A stretch of 31,368 bases of DNA from JAGTRI01 sp964580405 (GCA_964580405.1 CAZOKM010000007.1:1-31368); one strand, 5' to 3'. Positions 22,943-30,744 are shown, numbered from the stretch's first letter. The notes: a model not told the origin generated them from the sequence alone. Numbers and translations: made by a program.

Positions 22943-23677
22943 TTACGGTGAGGCTTCGATTTTCCCACTTAATTCGCTCGTGGCTTCGCCGAATCTAGTC
23001 CTCAACAATCCCTCGATGTCGCCTATGTTTTCTTCAATCTTAGAATCGTAGGGAATGGTGCCTAAATAGGGGATGCCCATTCGCTCGACTTGCCCCTTTA
23101 TCCACGTCGAATCGTCGGCCTTCATGTTCTCCACGACCCCGAGCACGGCGACCTTGGCTTCCTTCAGTAGGTCGAGGAGCTTCCTGACAGTTTCGAACGC
23201 GAGCTTGGACGGAGTCGTGACCACGAGGAACTTCACGCCCCCCACGAAGCGAAGCAGGTCCAACGTGACGTCGCCCAGCCCCGGCGGCATGTCCAAGACG
23301 AGGTAGTCCAGCTTCCCCCATTTCGTTACCGCCAGCAGCTCAACCAGCACGTCGGTCGCCTCGGAGCCCCTCAAGGGCGTGGCGCGCCCAGCGGAATAGT
23401 AAACAACTGACATGTAGCGCAGCCCGTGAACGATGGGGGGAACCAGGCCCTTCTCCTCCTTCGGCAGCTGCTTGCCAACGTCCAAGATTACGTGCGACGA
23501 CGGGCTGGTGAAGTCAAGGTCCAGAAAGCCGACCGCGCAGCCCTTACGGGCGAGGCTCAGGGCGAGGACGGACGCGACGAGGCTCTTCCCGACGCCTCCC
23601 TTCCCGCTTGAGACCGCAATGACGCTCTTTACGGTTTTCAGGCGTTCGCCGATAATTGCCGTCCGGGGGTCGCTCAC
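22943..23677 (-). CDS. hypB: ATPase-type HypB nickel metallochaperone (Mrp/MinD family)
   Basis: This 244-residue deviant-Walker ATPase has the P loop SGKGGVGKS (about 24-32), a switch-type DLDFTSPSSH and LDMPPGLGD. It belongs to the Mrp/MinD group but lacks the C-terminal CxxC of Mrp/Nbp35 Fe-S scaffolds; only one Cys is present. It directly overlaps hypA (GTGA, 4 bases), so translation is coupled. In Thermococcus an Mrp/MinD-type protein beside hypA is the HypB^AT ATPase that drives Ni transfer to HypA in place of GTPase HypB. Length and context match that. The start is GTG at 23677, with aaggaggc just upstream. The assignment rests on context plus family, so a general Mrp role is the alternative. 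Confidence 0.8.
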   Translation of the reverse strand: MSDPRTAIIGERLKTVKSVIAVSSGKGGVGKSLVASVLALSLARKGCAVGFLDLDFTSPSSHVILDVGKQLPKEEKGLVPPIVHGLRYMSVVYYSAGRATPLRGSEATDVLVELLAVTKWGKLDYLVLDMPPGLGDVTLDLLRFVGGVKFLVVTTPSKLAFETVRKLLDLLKEAKVAVLGVVENMKADDSTWIKGQVERMGIPYLGTIPYDSKIEENIGDIEGLLRTRFGEATSELSGKIEASP

Positions 23678-24078
23678 GCCTCCTTCTCTCCCTCTATGCT
23701 TAATATCCAGACTCCCCGCCCGCGCTCAACCTCGAAGTCGGGGCTCCTGCAGGACGGGCACCTGACGTACACGTGGGCAATCTCGGGAACGAAGTGGATA
23801 GCTTCCCTTTCCGACTCGTCCAGCTTTTTTTTGTCGAAAGACCACGCGTGGCCGCATTTTCTGCACTTCAGCCTCGCGCGAGTCCTTGAGATGTGGACCT
23901 TCGCGTCCTTGAGCTTGCCCGAGAAGAGCTGCGAAAGGGCGAACCTGAAGATTCCGACGTCTATCTGCTGGAGCTCCCCCATCTTGAGGTTGACCACTGA
24001 AACCTTCCTGAGCCCCTCCTTCTCGGCAGTGTCGGAGACCGCAGAGACGACTGCTTCGGCGAGAGCCCACTCGTGCAT
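23674..24078 (-). CDS. hypA: Hydrogenase nickel-insertion protein HypA
   Basis: This 134-residue Ni chaperone for [NiFe]-hydrogenase maturation has the N-terminal MHEW with His2 and Glu3 for nickel. The zinc site consists of C72-x2-C75 (KCRKCGH) and C107-x2-C110 (RCPSCRS). The insert between the two Cys pairs is longer than in bacterial HypA and resembles that of thermophilic archaea. A TATA-like cttaaataaag lies 25 bases upstream of the ATG, implying a leaderless hypA-hypB transcript separate from the SAP-like gene 56 bases upstream. Hydrogenase structural genes and hypC, hypD and hypF are outside the window. Confidence 0.93.
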   Translation of the reverse strand: MHEWALAEAVVSAVSDTAEKEGLRKVSVVNLKMGELQQIDVGIFRFALSQLFSGKLKDAKVHISRTRARLKCRKCGHAWSFDKKKLDESEREAIHFVPEIAHVYVRCPSCRSPDFEVERGRGVWILSIEGEKEA

Positions 24079-24097
24079 AAACCAGAAATCGGGTCCA

Positions 24098-24108
24098 CTT
24101 TATTTAAG
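24098..24108 (-). promoter_or_regulatory. TATA box of the hypA-hypB operon
   Basis: The minus strand reads cttaaataaag, centred 25 bases upstream of the hypA ATG. It is one of the best TATA matches in the window. Confidence 0.55.
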
Positions 24109-24133
24109 GGTATGCCGATGGAGCGGAGCAGTT

Positions 24134-24940
24134 TCAGTCGCTCTTTCTCGATTTTTTGGCTTCGGCGGCTATCTTGTCTATCTTTTTCGCGCCGCTTTCC
24201 TCTCGGCGTTTGCCCAGCGCCAGCTGCCTCCTCACGACCTCCCGTTCCATCAGCCTCTCCCTAATCGTCACCTCTATGACGTTCGCCGTCTTTTCTTGCT
24301 CCCGCCCATAAAGGACAAGAACCGGCGCAGGCTCCTCCTTCACCACGAGGGCAGACTTGGACGACGGAGGAATCGGTTCCCTGACAGAAGGTTTTAATTC
24401 CCTGGTTTTCTTCGCCCTTTTTCTCGCTGGTGCCTTCCTCGTCGGCTTCGCGGCGGACTTGACCCGTTTTCCCTTTCCGGTTCTTTTCGCCGCTTTCTTG
24501 ATTAGCCTAATTTTTCCTGCGTATTCCCTGACTTTCTGTTCGGACAGGACCTTGAGCGCGTTGACGACGTCCTTCTTCTTAGCTGCCCTCCTTGTCCAGA
24601 ACATGGTGGACTTTTCTAGGAGGACTCCCGTTTCCTTGGCTAGCTGGTGCAGCTGCCGCGCGCTCATGGCGTAAAGCAGCTCTTCCTTCGTGAGCCGGTT
24701 CACGCCCAGCAGCTTGATGATGTCGGATTCCTTGAACTCCGAAGCTACGAGGATGTCCACGGCTTCCTCCTTCGACCTCGCCTTCTGAACGTTGCCGTAC
24801 GCGTCCTCCCTCTGGAGCGCGACGCCGTTCCGTCTGGCGAGGAGCCTGAGCTCGTCGAAGCTAAGCCTGCTCAGTAGCTCCCACGCGGACCCGAGGTCTG
24901 CGAGCTTGGACGAAACGGACAACTGCAATCCCCCAGACAT
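24134..24940 (-). CDS. Unknown basic protein with two SAP-like helical repeats
   Basis: This is a 268-residue protein. The N-terminal half has two related helix-turn-helix-like units, about residues 26-66 (LSFDELRLLARRNGVAL followed by SKEEAVDILVAS) and about 92-142 (MSARQLHQLAKETGVLL followed by KKDVVNALKVL). They resemble SAP-type DNA-binding repeats. A long Lys/Arg/Ala/Pro-rich stretch follows (about 145-200), and the C terminus is helical and charged (TIRERLMEREVVRRQLALG). Composition suggests nucleic-acid binding. I do not recognise a named family. It lies immediately upstream of hypA on the same strand, but hypA has its own promoter, so a functional link with hydrogenase maturation is not established. 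The start is the ATG at 24940, with no clear Shine-Dalgarno. Confidence 0.7.
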   Translation of the reverse strand: MSGGLQLSVSSKLADLGSAWELLSRLSFDELRLLARRNGVALQREDAYGNVQKARSKEEAVDILVASEFKESDIIKLLGVNRLTKEELLYAMSARQLHQLAKETGVLLEKSTMFWTRRAAKKKDVVNALKVLSEQKVREYAGKIRLIKKAAKRTGKGKRVKSAAKPTRKAPARKRAKKTRELKPSVREPIPPSSKSALVVKEEPAPVLVLYGREQEKTANVIEVTIRERLMEREVVRRQLALGKRREESGAKKIDKIAAEAKKSRKSD

Positions 24941-25034
24941 GTTATGGGGGTCCTTGATACAAAAGCCTTATGATTTTCGGTCTGCCCCATATTGTTAGAA
25001 AAAGCAGTTGAAGCCTCGGAGGTAACGAACGGAA

Positions 25035-26111
25035 ATGAACGCAAAGGACGAGCAGATTACGATGCTTCATGGGGCAGGCGGTTCCGTCATGCACGACCTG
25101 GTCAGGGACTACGTCGTGAAATACCTTGGCAAGACGAAGCCTTCGAGACCCGCTGAGGTGCCCCTAGGCGCCTTGGCCGACGCAGCGGTCGTGGACGACG
25201 TCGTGCTGAAGAGCGACTCCCACGCCGTCAAGCCCATTTTCTTCCCCGGGGGAGACATCGGCAGGCTGGCAGTGTCGGGCACCGTGAACGATATCTCGGT
25301 TTTGGGAGCTGAACCCGTCGCCTTAACCTGCGGACTCGTCTTGGAGGAGGGACTCCGATTAGCCGACCTCGAACGAATCCTCGCGAGCATGAGGGACACC
25401 TGCGTCGAAGCTGAAGTCGGGGTCGTAACGGGCGACACTAAAGTCGTCGAGAAGGGAAGCCTCGGAGGGTGCGTAATCAACGTTTCGGGTTTCGGGAGGC
25501 GGAGCGAAGCCCTCGAAAAAAACTTAGCCGTTGTCAGAAGGTTCAGGAAGGACTTCAACAGCCGATGGATTCTTGACTCGAACCTCTCGGCAGGCGACCG
25601 AATCGTCGTCTCAGGCACCATGGGTGACCACGGCTTAGCAGTTCTCTCGGCTCAGGAGGGCTTGAGCTTCGGAAGCGAAATTAAGTCAGACGTGAAGCCG
25701 CTGAACCGCCTAATCAAGCGGCTTCTCGGTGAAGTAGGCGGCATAACCGCGATGAAGGACCCGACCCGCGGGGGGCTGGCTGACGCGTTGAACGAGTTCA
25801 GCGACAAATCGGGCGTCGGCATCCTCCTCGAGGAAGGGAAGGTTCCGATACGAGAGGACGTCAGGGCAGCCTGCGAGATGCTGGGTTTAGACCCGTTCGA
25901 GGTGGGCAACGAGGGAAAAATCGTAATCGGCGCAGTCAAAGAAAAAGCGGAGGACCTTCTGGAGCTGCTGCGGTCGACAAATGAAGGAAAAGATGCAGAA
26001 ATCATAGGTGAAGCAACGGCGCAATTCAAAGGCGTCGCCATGCAGACCGTTGTGGGCGGAAAAAGGATTATCGCAAGACCCGTCGGCGACCCCGTTCCCC
26101 GAATATGCTAA
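25035..26111 (+). CDS. hypE: Carbamoyl-dehydratase HypE
   Basis: This 358-residue protein of the AIR-synthase/PurM-like ATPase superfamily converts the thiocarbamoyl group received from HypF into a cyano ligand for the [NiFe] site. It has N-terminal MLHGAGGSVMHDLVRDYV, the central TRGGLADALNE, and the defining C-terminal PRIC ending with Cys at the last residue, the carbamoyl acceptor. The start is the ATG at 25035, preceded by ggaggt at 25018-25023. It is divergent from the SAP-like/hypA/hypB cluster, sharing a 94-base intergenic region. The intact C terminus implies a functional hydrogenase maturation pathway. Confidence 0.95.
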   Translation: MNAKDEQITMLHGAGGSVMHDLVRDYVVKYLGKTKPSRPAEVPLGALADAAVVDDVVLKSDSHAVKPIFFPGGDIGRLAVSGTVNDISVLGAEPVALTCGLVLEEGLRLADLERILASMRDTCVEAEVGVVTGDTKVVEKGSLGGCVINVSGFGRRSEALEKNLAVVRRFRKDFNSRWILDSNLSAGDRIVVSGTMGDHGLAVLSAQEGLSFGSEIKSDVKPLNRLIKRLLGEVGGITAMKDPTRGGLADALNEFSDKSGVGILLEEGKVPIREDVRAACEMLGLDPFEVGNEGKIVIGAVKEKAEDLLELLRSTNEGKDAEIIGEATAQFKGVAMQTVVGGKRIIARPVGDPVPRIC

Positions 26112-26182
26112 TTTTCAATAAACAGCCATTGAAAGCAAAAGTCTTATCTGAATTGAGATAGAGCATACATGCGTGATGAGGC

Positions 26183-27331
26183 ATGGCTCCGATTGATCTA
26201 CGAAGCCAAAAAGTCGTGAAATCCAAGGACGAGATGCTTAAGCACCTGAAGGGCTTCCGCCTTGAACCCCGCTTCTCGGCTGGCGTGTGGTACTTCTACC
26301 CGGGGGCGAGTAGGTTCCACGAGGCGTATATCGAGAAGGGCTCAATCCAGGACATTCTGGACAAGGTCGCAGCCCTGCACGACCGCGGCGTGGTCGACTC
26401 GGGCTTCGGGCTGGAAGCGCATTATCCAAACGAGGTGAACGGCGACCTCGTCGACAACTATAAACGCCTCCAGAAGGAGACGGGCATAAAGCTGATCACC
26501 GCGGTCCCGAACCTTTTCTACGAGAAGGCGTTCGAGTTCGGCTCGCTTTCTAACACGAACCCCGCGGTCAGGAGGAAGGCCATCGACCGGACCATCGAAA
26601 CCCTCAAGCTCAACAAGGAGATGGGCACCGAGTTCTGCATCGTGTGGCCAGGCGGCGACGGCTATGAGAACCCTGCGGGTACCGAGTTCTACCAGATGTG
26701 GGAAAACTTTGAGAAGGGATTGGCCGAAGCCATGGACGCGGTTCCGGGGGTAAGGGTCGCCATCGAGCCCAAGCCCTACGAGCCCCGCGGGAATAACATC
26801 TACAGGAACACGGCGAACGGAATCCTCATGACACGAAACGTCGAAGCCCGCCTGTCGTCGAAGGAGAACAGAAGATTACTCAACGAGGGTCACGCTCTGG
26901 TCGGCTTGAACCCCGAGGTCGGGCACGTCCTGATGGGTCACGAGGAGCTGGCGTACTCCTTCGCTTCTATTCTCCGCGAGGGCAGACTCGCCCACACGCA
27001 CTGGAACAGCCAGCCGCTGGGCAACTACGACCAGGACCTGAACGTCGGCGTCTTGGGGCTCGACCAGATGTACACGGCGATGCTCGTTCTGAGGATGTAC
27101 GGGTACGGGTGCAGGTTCGGGATAGACATCAACCCCGAGAGGATGCCCGTCGAAAAAGCATTGATTCTAAACATAAACGCGCTTAGGTCCGCCTGCGATC
27201 GAGTGAACCAGGTAGACTGCGGTAGGCTCGTCGAAGCCATGCACAGCCCCGAACGGAACAGGGGCGTAGCCGAGGACGTGATGACGAGAGCCTTGGTTCC
27301 GCCCTCGACGCGGCTCATAGACCTCGAATAG
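26183..27331 (+). CDS. Xylose-isomerase-like sugar isomerase
   Basis: This 382-residue TIM-barrel metalloenzyme resembles xylose isomerase. Aligning by eye to XylA, the expected two-metal site is largely retained: E195 and K197 in IEPKPYEPRG, E245 and H248 in NPEVGH, D283 and D285 in NYDQDLN, and D315 in GIDINPER. WPGGDGYE corresponds to the XylA WGGREGYE strand. The residue at the XylA D245 position appears to be His (HTHWN), so the substrate may be a different aldose or ketose. The start is the ATG at 26183, preceded by gatgagg. It overlaps the convergent TIM-barrel gene by 17 bases at its 3' end. Neighbours suggest sugar or uronate catabolism. Confidence 0.82.
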   Translation: MAPIDLRSQKVVKSKDEMLKHLKGFRLEPRFSAGVWYFYPGASRFHEAYIEKGSIQDILDKVAALHDRGVVDSGFGLEAHYPNEVNGDLVDNYKRLQKETGIKLITAVPNLFYEKAFEFGSLSNTNPAVRRKAIDRTIETLKLNKEMGTEFCIVWPGGDGYENPAGTEFYQMWENFEKGLAEAMDAVPGVRVAIEPKPYEPRGNNIYRNTANGILMTRNVEARLSSKENRRLLNEGHALVGLNPEVGHVLMGHEELAYSFASILREGRLAHTHWNSQPLGNYDQDLNVGVLGLDQMYTAMLVLRMYGYGCRFGIDINPERMPVEKALILNINALRSACDRVNQVDCGRLVEAMHSPERNRGVAEDVMTRALVPPSTRLIDLE

Positions 27332-28328
27332 GCGAGCCAGACAAGACCCTCTCCGCAGCTCGAAAGTCGGTTTCCGCCTCAGCCACTGAGCCGACGCCGA
27401 CCATGCAGGCATCAACCCCAACATTTCTGAACACGTAGGCGAGTGCCTCTTCAGGCTGGACTCTGCCTCCAGCGAACGGCTTGATGGCGACCACGAGTTT
27501 ATTTCGTTTCCTCGCGTCTTTGATTGATTCTTCCACAACCTTCTGCGTCGGGAACATCATGGCTTCGAGCCTGTTAACTGGCGTGACGAACCCGTCGTAC
27601 CCTTTCACGTCCCTCTCGAACAACAGCCGACTGGTCACGCTAAAGTGATGCGAACCAAGCAGGACGCGGTGCCCCATTCGCTTCGTTTTTTCGAGTAGCT
27701 CCTCAAGCAGGTCAATGCGTGAGATTGCGAGGAGGTCAGTTCCCGAGCCGGGTTCAACCCACCCCACATTATAGCCAATGAACTCGTTTACCGATGCTTC
27801 CCATGCCTTCCAATCGACCCTCAGGTCGTTCACGAGCTCGCCGTGCCCGTACGGCTTCGCTGAAATGAGCCCTTCCTTCCATCCCCGTCGGCAGTTAAGG
27901 ATCGGGTCCTCAAGGTACCTTCGCCGAATTTGGCTTCCATACGATGCAGTTTCGTACTCGAGGTGGGTCCTCCATCTCCTAAGGTCGTCAACTCCCCTTC
28001 CTTTAAGCCTGAGCGGCACGTCGACGCAAGGTATGAGCCGTATCTCCTTTTCTTCTTCAGCTTCGACTTCTTTCACCGCGTCGAGGTAACTCTGGGCAAG
28101 AGGATTGAAAGCTCGGCTTGAGGCTGCCAAAAACCTGACGCCGTGACTCAGAGCCACTTTAATAACCTTTTTCACTTCACCTTTGTCTCGGAACCTTTCC
28201 TCGTATTCGCCGTCCTTGGAGGCTCCTTGGTAGCTGACTCCGAGCAGCGGGAGGTTGCCGAGGATTATCCTGTGCTTCCCTAAAAATTCGGAAGGTAAAG
28301 TCATACTCATCAAGCCCCATTTGTCCAT
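27315..28328 (-). CDS. TIM-barrel protein distantly like aldo-keto reductases
   Basis: This 337-residue protein has a C-terminal half resembling aldo-keto-reductase-type barrels: VVAIKPFAGGRVQPEEALAY, then CMVGVGSVAEAE. The N-terminal region where that family carries its catalytic Asp and Tyr instead reads FLAASSRAFNPLAQS, so the usual tetrad is not evident. It may be a repurposed barrel or a different enzyme. It has no signal peptide or membrane segment. Three Met codons (28328, 28310, 28304) are possible starts and none has a convincing Shine-Dalgarno. The sequence from MTLPSEF onward looks conserved. Its 3' end overlaps the sugar isomerase gene on the opposite strand. Confidence 0.65.
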   Translation of the reverse strand: MDKWGLMSMTLPSEFLGKHRIILGNLPLLGVSYQGASKDGEYEERFRDKGEVKKVIKVALSHGVRFLAASSRAFNPLAQSYLDAVKEVEAEEEKEIRLIPCVDVPLRLKGRGVDDLRRWRTHLEYETASYGSQIRRRYLEDPILNCRRGWKEGLISAKPYGHGELVNDLRVDWKAWEASVNEFIGYNVGWVEPGSGTDLLAISRIDLLEELLEKTKRMGHRVLLGSHHFSVTSRLLFERDVKGYDGFVTPVNRLEAMMFPTQKVVEESIKDARKRNKLVVAIKPFAGGRVQPEEALAYVFRNVGVDACMVGVGSVAEAETDFRAAERVLSGSPIRGL

Positions 28329-28380
28329 AAATTCGAGACGTCAAAAATCACAATAGCGAAATTGCTATGGAAAGAGTTTC

Positions 28381-28707
28381 TTATTTATTATCTGCCTGTT
28401 TGGGGAGAACCTTGAAGTACGTTTGGAGCCTGCCTGAGCTCAGCAGCGCGTTCATTGAGAAGTACGGGTCGTCGAACTTCGTCTTCACCATCTCCTCGAG
28501 GTCTTGCGCAGAGTAGGTTTTTCCGATTTCGAGCTTTAGCTGCTCGTCGATCATCGCGTCCACGATGCTGGTCTGCTCGATAACGGCGCCACAGTCTCCG
28601 CAGAAGGTTGCCTCGGTGTCTCTCATGATTGTGGCTGAGCCGCATTTGGGGCATTTCAAGCCTTTGACCCGGAAAAGGTCCTTTTCGACCATTACCGCCA
28701 CTGACAC
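28381..28707 (-). CDS. Small zinc-ribbon protein
   Basis: This 108-residue protein has a TFIIB-like zinc ribbon, C-P-K-C about 19-22 (LKCPKCGS) and C-G-D-C about 36-39 (TFCGDCGA), followed by an acidic helical domain (SIVDAMIDEQLKLEIGK) and a short basic tail. It is a typical small archaeal ribbon protein with a probable role in nucleic-acid or protein binding, function unknown. The start is GTG at 28707 or ATG at 28692, which is preceded by ggcggt; I list the longer form. It is divergent from the creatininase-family gene, with 157 bases between them, and follows the TIM-barrel gene's start region by 52 bases. Confidence 0.75.
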   Translation of the reverse strand: MSVAVMVEKDLFRVKGLKCPKCGSATIMRDTEATFCGDCGAVIEQTSIVDAMIDEQLKLEIGKTYSAQDLEEMVKTKFDDPYFSMNALLSSGRLQTYFKVLPKQADNK

Positions 28708-28766
28708 AGAATACGTGGATAAGATTAATACAACTTTCTATCACCGCCGAGGAGGCGACGGTGACG

Positions 28767-28868
28767 ATGCTGCCGATTGGATTCTGCTTCTTGGAAACGC
28801 CTAAATGGGCTGACGGCGACTATTACCGTAAATCAAGATTAAAATCATATGGAGAGAGTGGACTGTGA
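28767..28868 (+). CDS. Possible 33-residue leader ORF coupled to the creatininase-family gene
   Basis: The ATG at 28767 opens a frame of 33 codons (MLPIGFCFLETPKWADGDYY...), ending with TGA at 28866-28868. That stop overlaps the GTG start of the downstream gene (GTGA), a common sign of translational coupling. A good Shine-Dalgarno gaggagg (28750-28756) precedes it; GTG 28761 in the same frame is an alternative start. It has no recognised homologue and may be chance. The downstream gene also has its own ggagag, so coupling is not required. Confidence 0.3.
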   Translation: MLPIGFCFLETPKWADGDYYRKSRLKSYGESGL

Positions 28869-29737
28869 AGAAAGTTAAGTACGAAGAAATGCTTCCGCAC
28901 GAAATCGAAGAAACAATGAACAAAACGCCCATCGCCTATCTTCCTCTGGGAACCCTCGAGTGGCACGGGCTTCACATGGCGCTTGGGAACGACGCGGTTA
29001 AAGCTTACGAGCTCTGCCTGCGTGTAGCCGCGAAGACGGGCGGCGTCGTCGTGCCTGCGACGTTCTGGGCGATAGGCGGGATGCCCCAGCCTTGGACGAC
29101 GAGGTTCGACGAGGAGCTAATTGATAAGTTGTTCTACGCGATTTTCGAGCAGCTGTCGCATGTCGGCTTCAAAGTGATCGTCGCCGTGACCGGGCACTAC
29201 GGGCGCGAGCAGGTGCTGGTTCTGAAGCGGGAAGCTCTGAACTTTATGTTGAGAAGCGGCACGACCATCTATGCGATAGCGGAGTACGAGGTTACGGCGG
29301 ACAAGGGCTACCGCGGGGACCACGCCGGGAAGTGGGAGGCGTCGATTCTGTGGCACCTGCGCCCGGAGCTCGTCGACGCGAGCCGATTCCCAAAAACAGA
29401 AGGACCCATGAACGTCTACGACCACGGGATAATGGGCGAAAACCCGGAAGCCAACGCGTCAAAAGAGCTAGGAAAAGAGATAGTCGACACGATAATAAAC
29501 CGCCTAGCAGAAACTTCGGTGCGACTGCTGAGGGACACGTCGCCGTTCCAGCGTTCAATGTACGTCGCGGCACTCTCGAGGCAGGTTCAGATTCTGGACA
29601 GGAACGTTCTGGCGAAGCTGAGGAACGAAGGGAAGGAAGCGAGGGTTGAAGCCTACTACAGGTTCCTCGATTTGATCTGGAAGGGAAGCTACGTCGAAGC
29701 AGTCAAGACGGCGGACGCCATACTGGCAGAGGAATAG
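28865..29737 (+). CDS. Creatininase-family metal-dependent amidohydrolase
   Basis: This 290-residue protein of the creatininase/creatinine amidohydrolase family has metal-ligand pattern E32 and H34 in GTLEWHGLH, D43 in GNDA, H111 in TGHYGRE and E158 in GDHAGKWEAS. That matches the two-metal active site of the family. Members hydrolyse cyclic amides, and some act on cyclic keto compounds of sugar or inositol breakdown (Thermotoga IolN, from memory). The sugar-acid neighbours here make a role in carbohydrate catabolism more likely than creatinine degradation, but this is inference. The GTG start at 28865 has ggagag 8 bases upstream. It is convergent with the second URO-D-fold gene, with 26 bases between. 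Confidence 0.85.
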   Translation: MKKVKYEEMLPHEIEETMNKTPIAYLPLGTLEWHGLHMALGNDAVKAYELCLRVAAKTGGVVVPATFWAIGGMPQPWTTRFDEELIDKLFYAIFEQLSHVGFKVIVAVTGHYGREQVLVLKREALNFMLRSGTTIYAIAEYEVTADKGYRGDHAGKWEASILWHLRPELVDASRFPKTEGPMNVYDHGIMGENPEANASKELGKEIVDTIINRLAETSVRLLRDTSPFQRSMYVAALSRQVQILDRNVLAKLRNEGKEARVEAYYRFLDLIWKGSYVEAVKTADAILAEE

Positions 29738-29763
29738 AATAGAAAAGACAAGTTAATGCGCGA

Positions 29764-30744
29764 CTAACGAAACGGGTATCTCCCGTACCTTTGCCCCGCC
29801 CTCGAAAGGGCCACCGCGTTGGCGGGCGGGATTCCCTTGTAGATGCAGTTGCTCGTCGTCAGGAAGTACCCTCCTCCGGGAGCTGCGTCCCTGATGCACT
29901 GCCTGGCTTCTTCCGCGACCTGCTCAGGCGTCCCGTAGGCCATCGTCGTGGCCGCGTCAACGTTCCCGCAGAGGGCGAGCTTGTCGCCGAACCGCTGTTT
30001 GACCTCGGCCAGCTTCATGCCCGCGCTCGGGTCTATGCTGTGCAGCGCGTCTATGCCTGTTGCTACGAGGTCGTCGATGATGGGCCAGATGAGGCCGTCC
30101 GTGTGCTTCACGAAGTAGACGCCTTTGCCGTGCGCCGCGTCGACCAGCTGCTTGAGGTACGGGAAGACGAGGTTGCGGTACACCCACAGCGAATAGAATG
30201 GCCCCTCCTTGAGGCAGTAATCGGTACAGTCGAAGACGAGCTCTGCCCCCGCGTCCGCCTGCTCCTTGATGCTTTCGACGGACGCCTTGATCATCTCGTC
30301 CATCATCCTCTTCAGCTCGGCGGGTTTCGAGTAAATCTGGTGCACGAGGCTTGCCATGTTCTTTCCGTCTGGGATGCCGATGGTTCCCGAGGCTGACCCC
30401 GCTATCATGTGGTCGGGCGCGATTTTCCTGAGAATCTTGATTGCCTTGTTCGTGTCGGGGACGAACCCGACCCTGATGACGTCGTAGCCCATCTTCTTGC
30501 AGGTTTCAGCCAAGACCTGCGCGTTGTGCTCCGTGACGTCCAAACCTCTCCCGTGTTTGGTCATCTCCGCGTCCTGCTTGAGGAAATCCCTGAACACCGT
30601 TTTCGTCCACTCGTCAGGGTTCTCGCTGACGGCGTAGCCCTCGCCGATTATTTCCTCGGGGTACTGGAACTCGAGCTCGAACATCGGCACGCGGTCAGGC
30701 TCCTCAAGCTCCAAGGCGCAAATCGCCCTCTCACGCGGCTTCAT
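29764..30744 (-). CDS. URO-D-fold (uroporphyrinogen decarboxylase family) protein, second copy
   Basis: This 326-residue URO-D-fold protein is clearly a different subfamily from the one at 16670. It begins MKPRERAICALELEEPDRVPMFE, the common N terminus of corrinoid-methyltransferase-like members. Later parts include FVKHTDGLIWPIIDDL, GIDALHSIDP, LCGNVDAATT and FLTTSNCI. In MtaA-type enzymes zinc is bound by HxC plus a distant Cys. Here the first site reads HTD, so one ligand is Asp or absent, while Cys residues occur in LCGN and SNC. Methyl transfer or decarboxylation are both possible and neither is demonstrated. The ATG at 30744 has gagggt about 7 bases upstream. No corrinoid protein or methyltransferase partner is adjacent. 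Confidence 0.78.
   Translation of the reverse strand: MKPRERAICALELEEPDRVPMFELEFQYPEEIIGEGYAVSENPDEWTKTVFRDFLKQDAEMTKHGRGLDVTEHNAQVLAETCKKMGYDVIRVGFVPDTNKAIKILRKIAPDHMIAGSASGTIGIPDGKNMASLVHQIYSKPAELKRMMDEMIKASVESIKEQADAGAELVFDCTDYCLKEGPFYSLWVYRNLVFPYLKQLVDAAHGKGVYFVKHTDGLIWPIIDDLVATGIDALHSIDPSAGMKLAEVKQRFGDKLALCGNVDAATTMAYGTPEQVAEEARQCIRDAAPGGGYFLTTSNCIYKGIPPANAVALSRAGQRYGRYPFR

Noticed and set aside
22943..23677. Mrp/Nbp35 Fe-S cluster carrier.
   Set aside because: No C-terminal CxxC and only one Cys in the chain; overlap with hypA favours ATPase-type HypB.
10850..28817. A 14-base identity (aatgggctgacggc) shared by 10850-10863 (upstream of the DUF438 gene) and 28804-28817 (upstream of the creatininase-family gene).
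   Set aside because: A few 14-base matches are expected by chance in 31 kb counting both strands, and the flanks are not alike.
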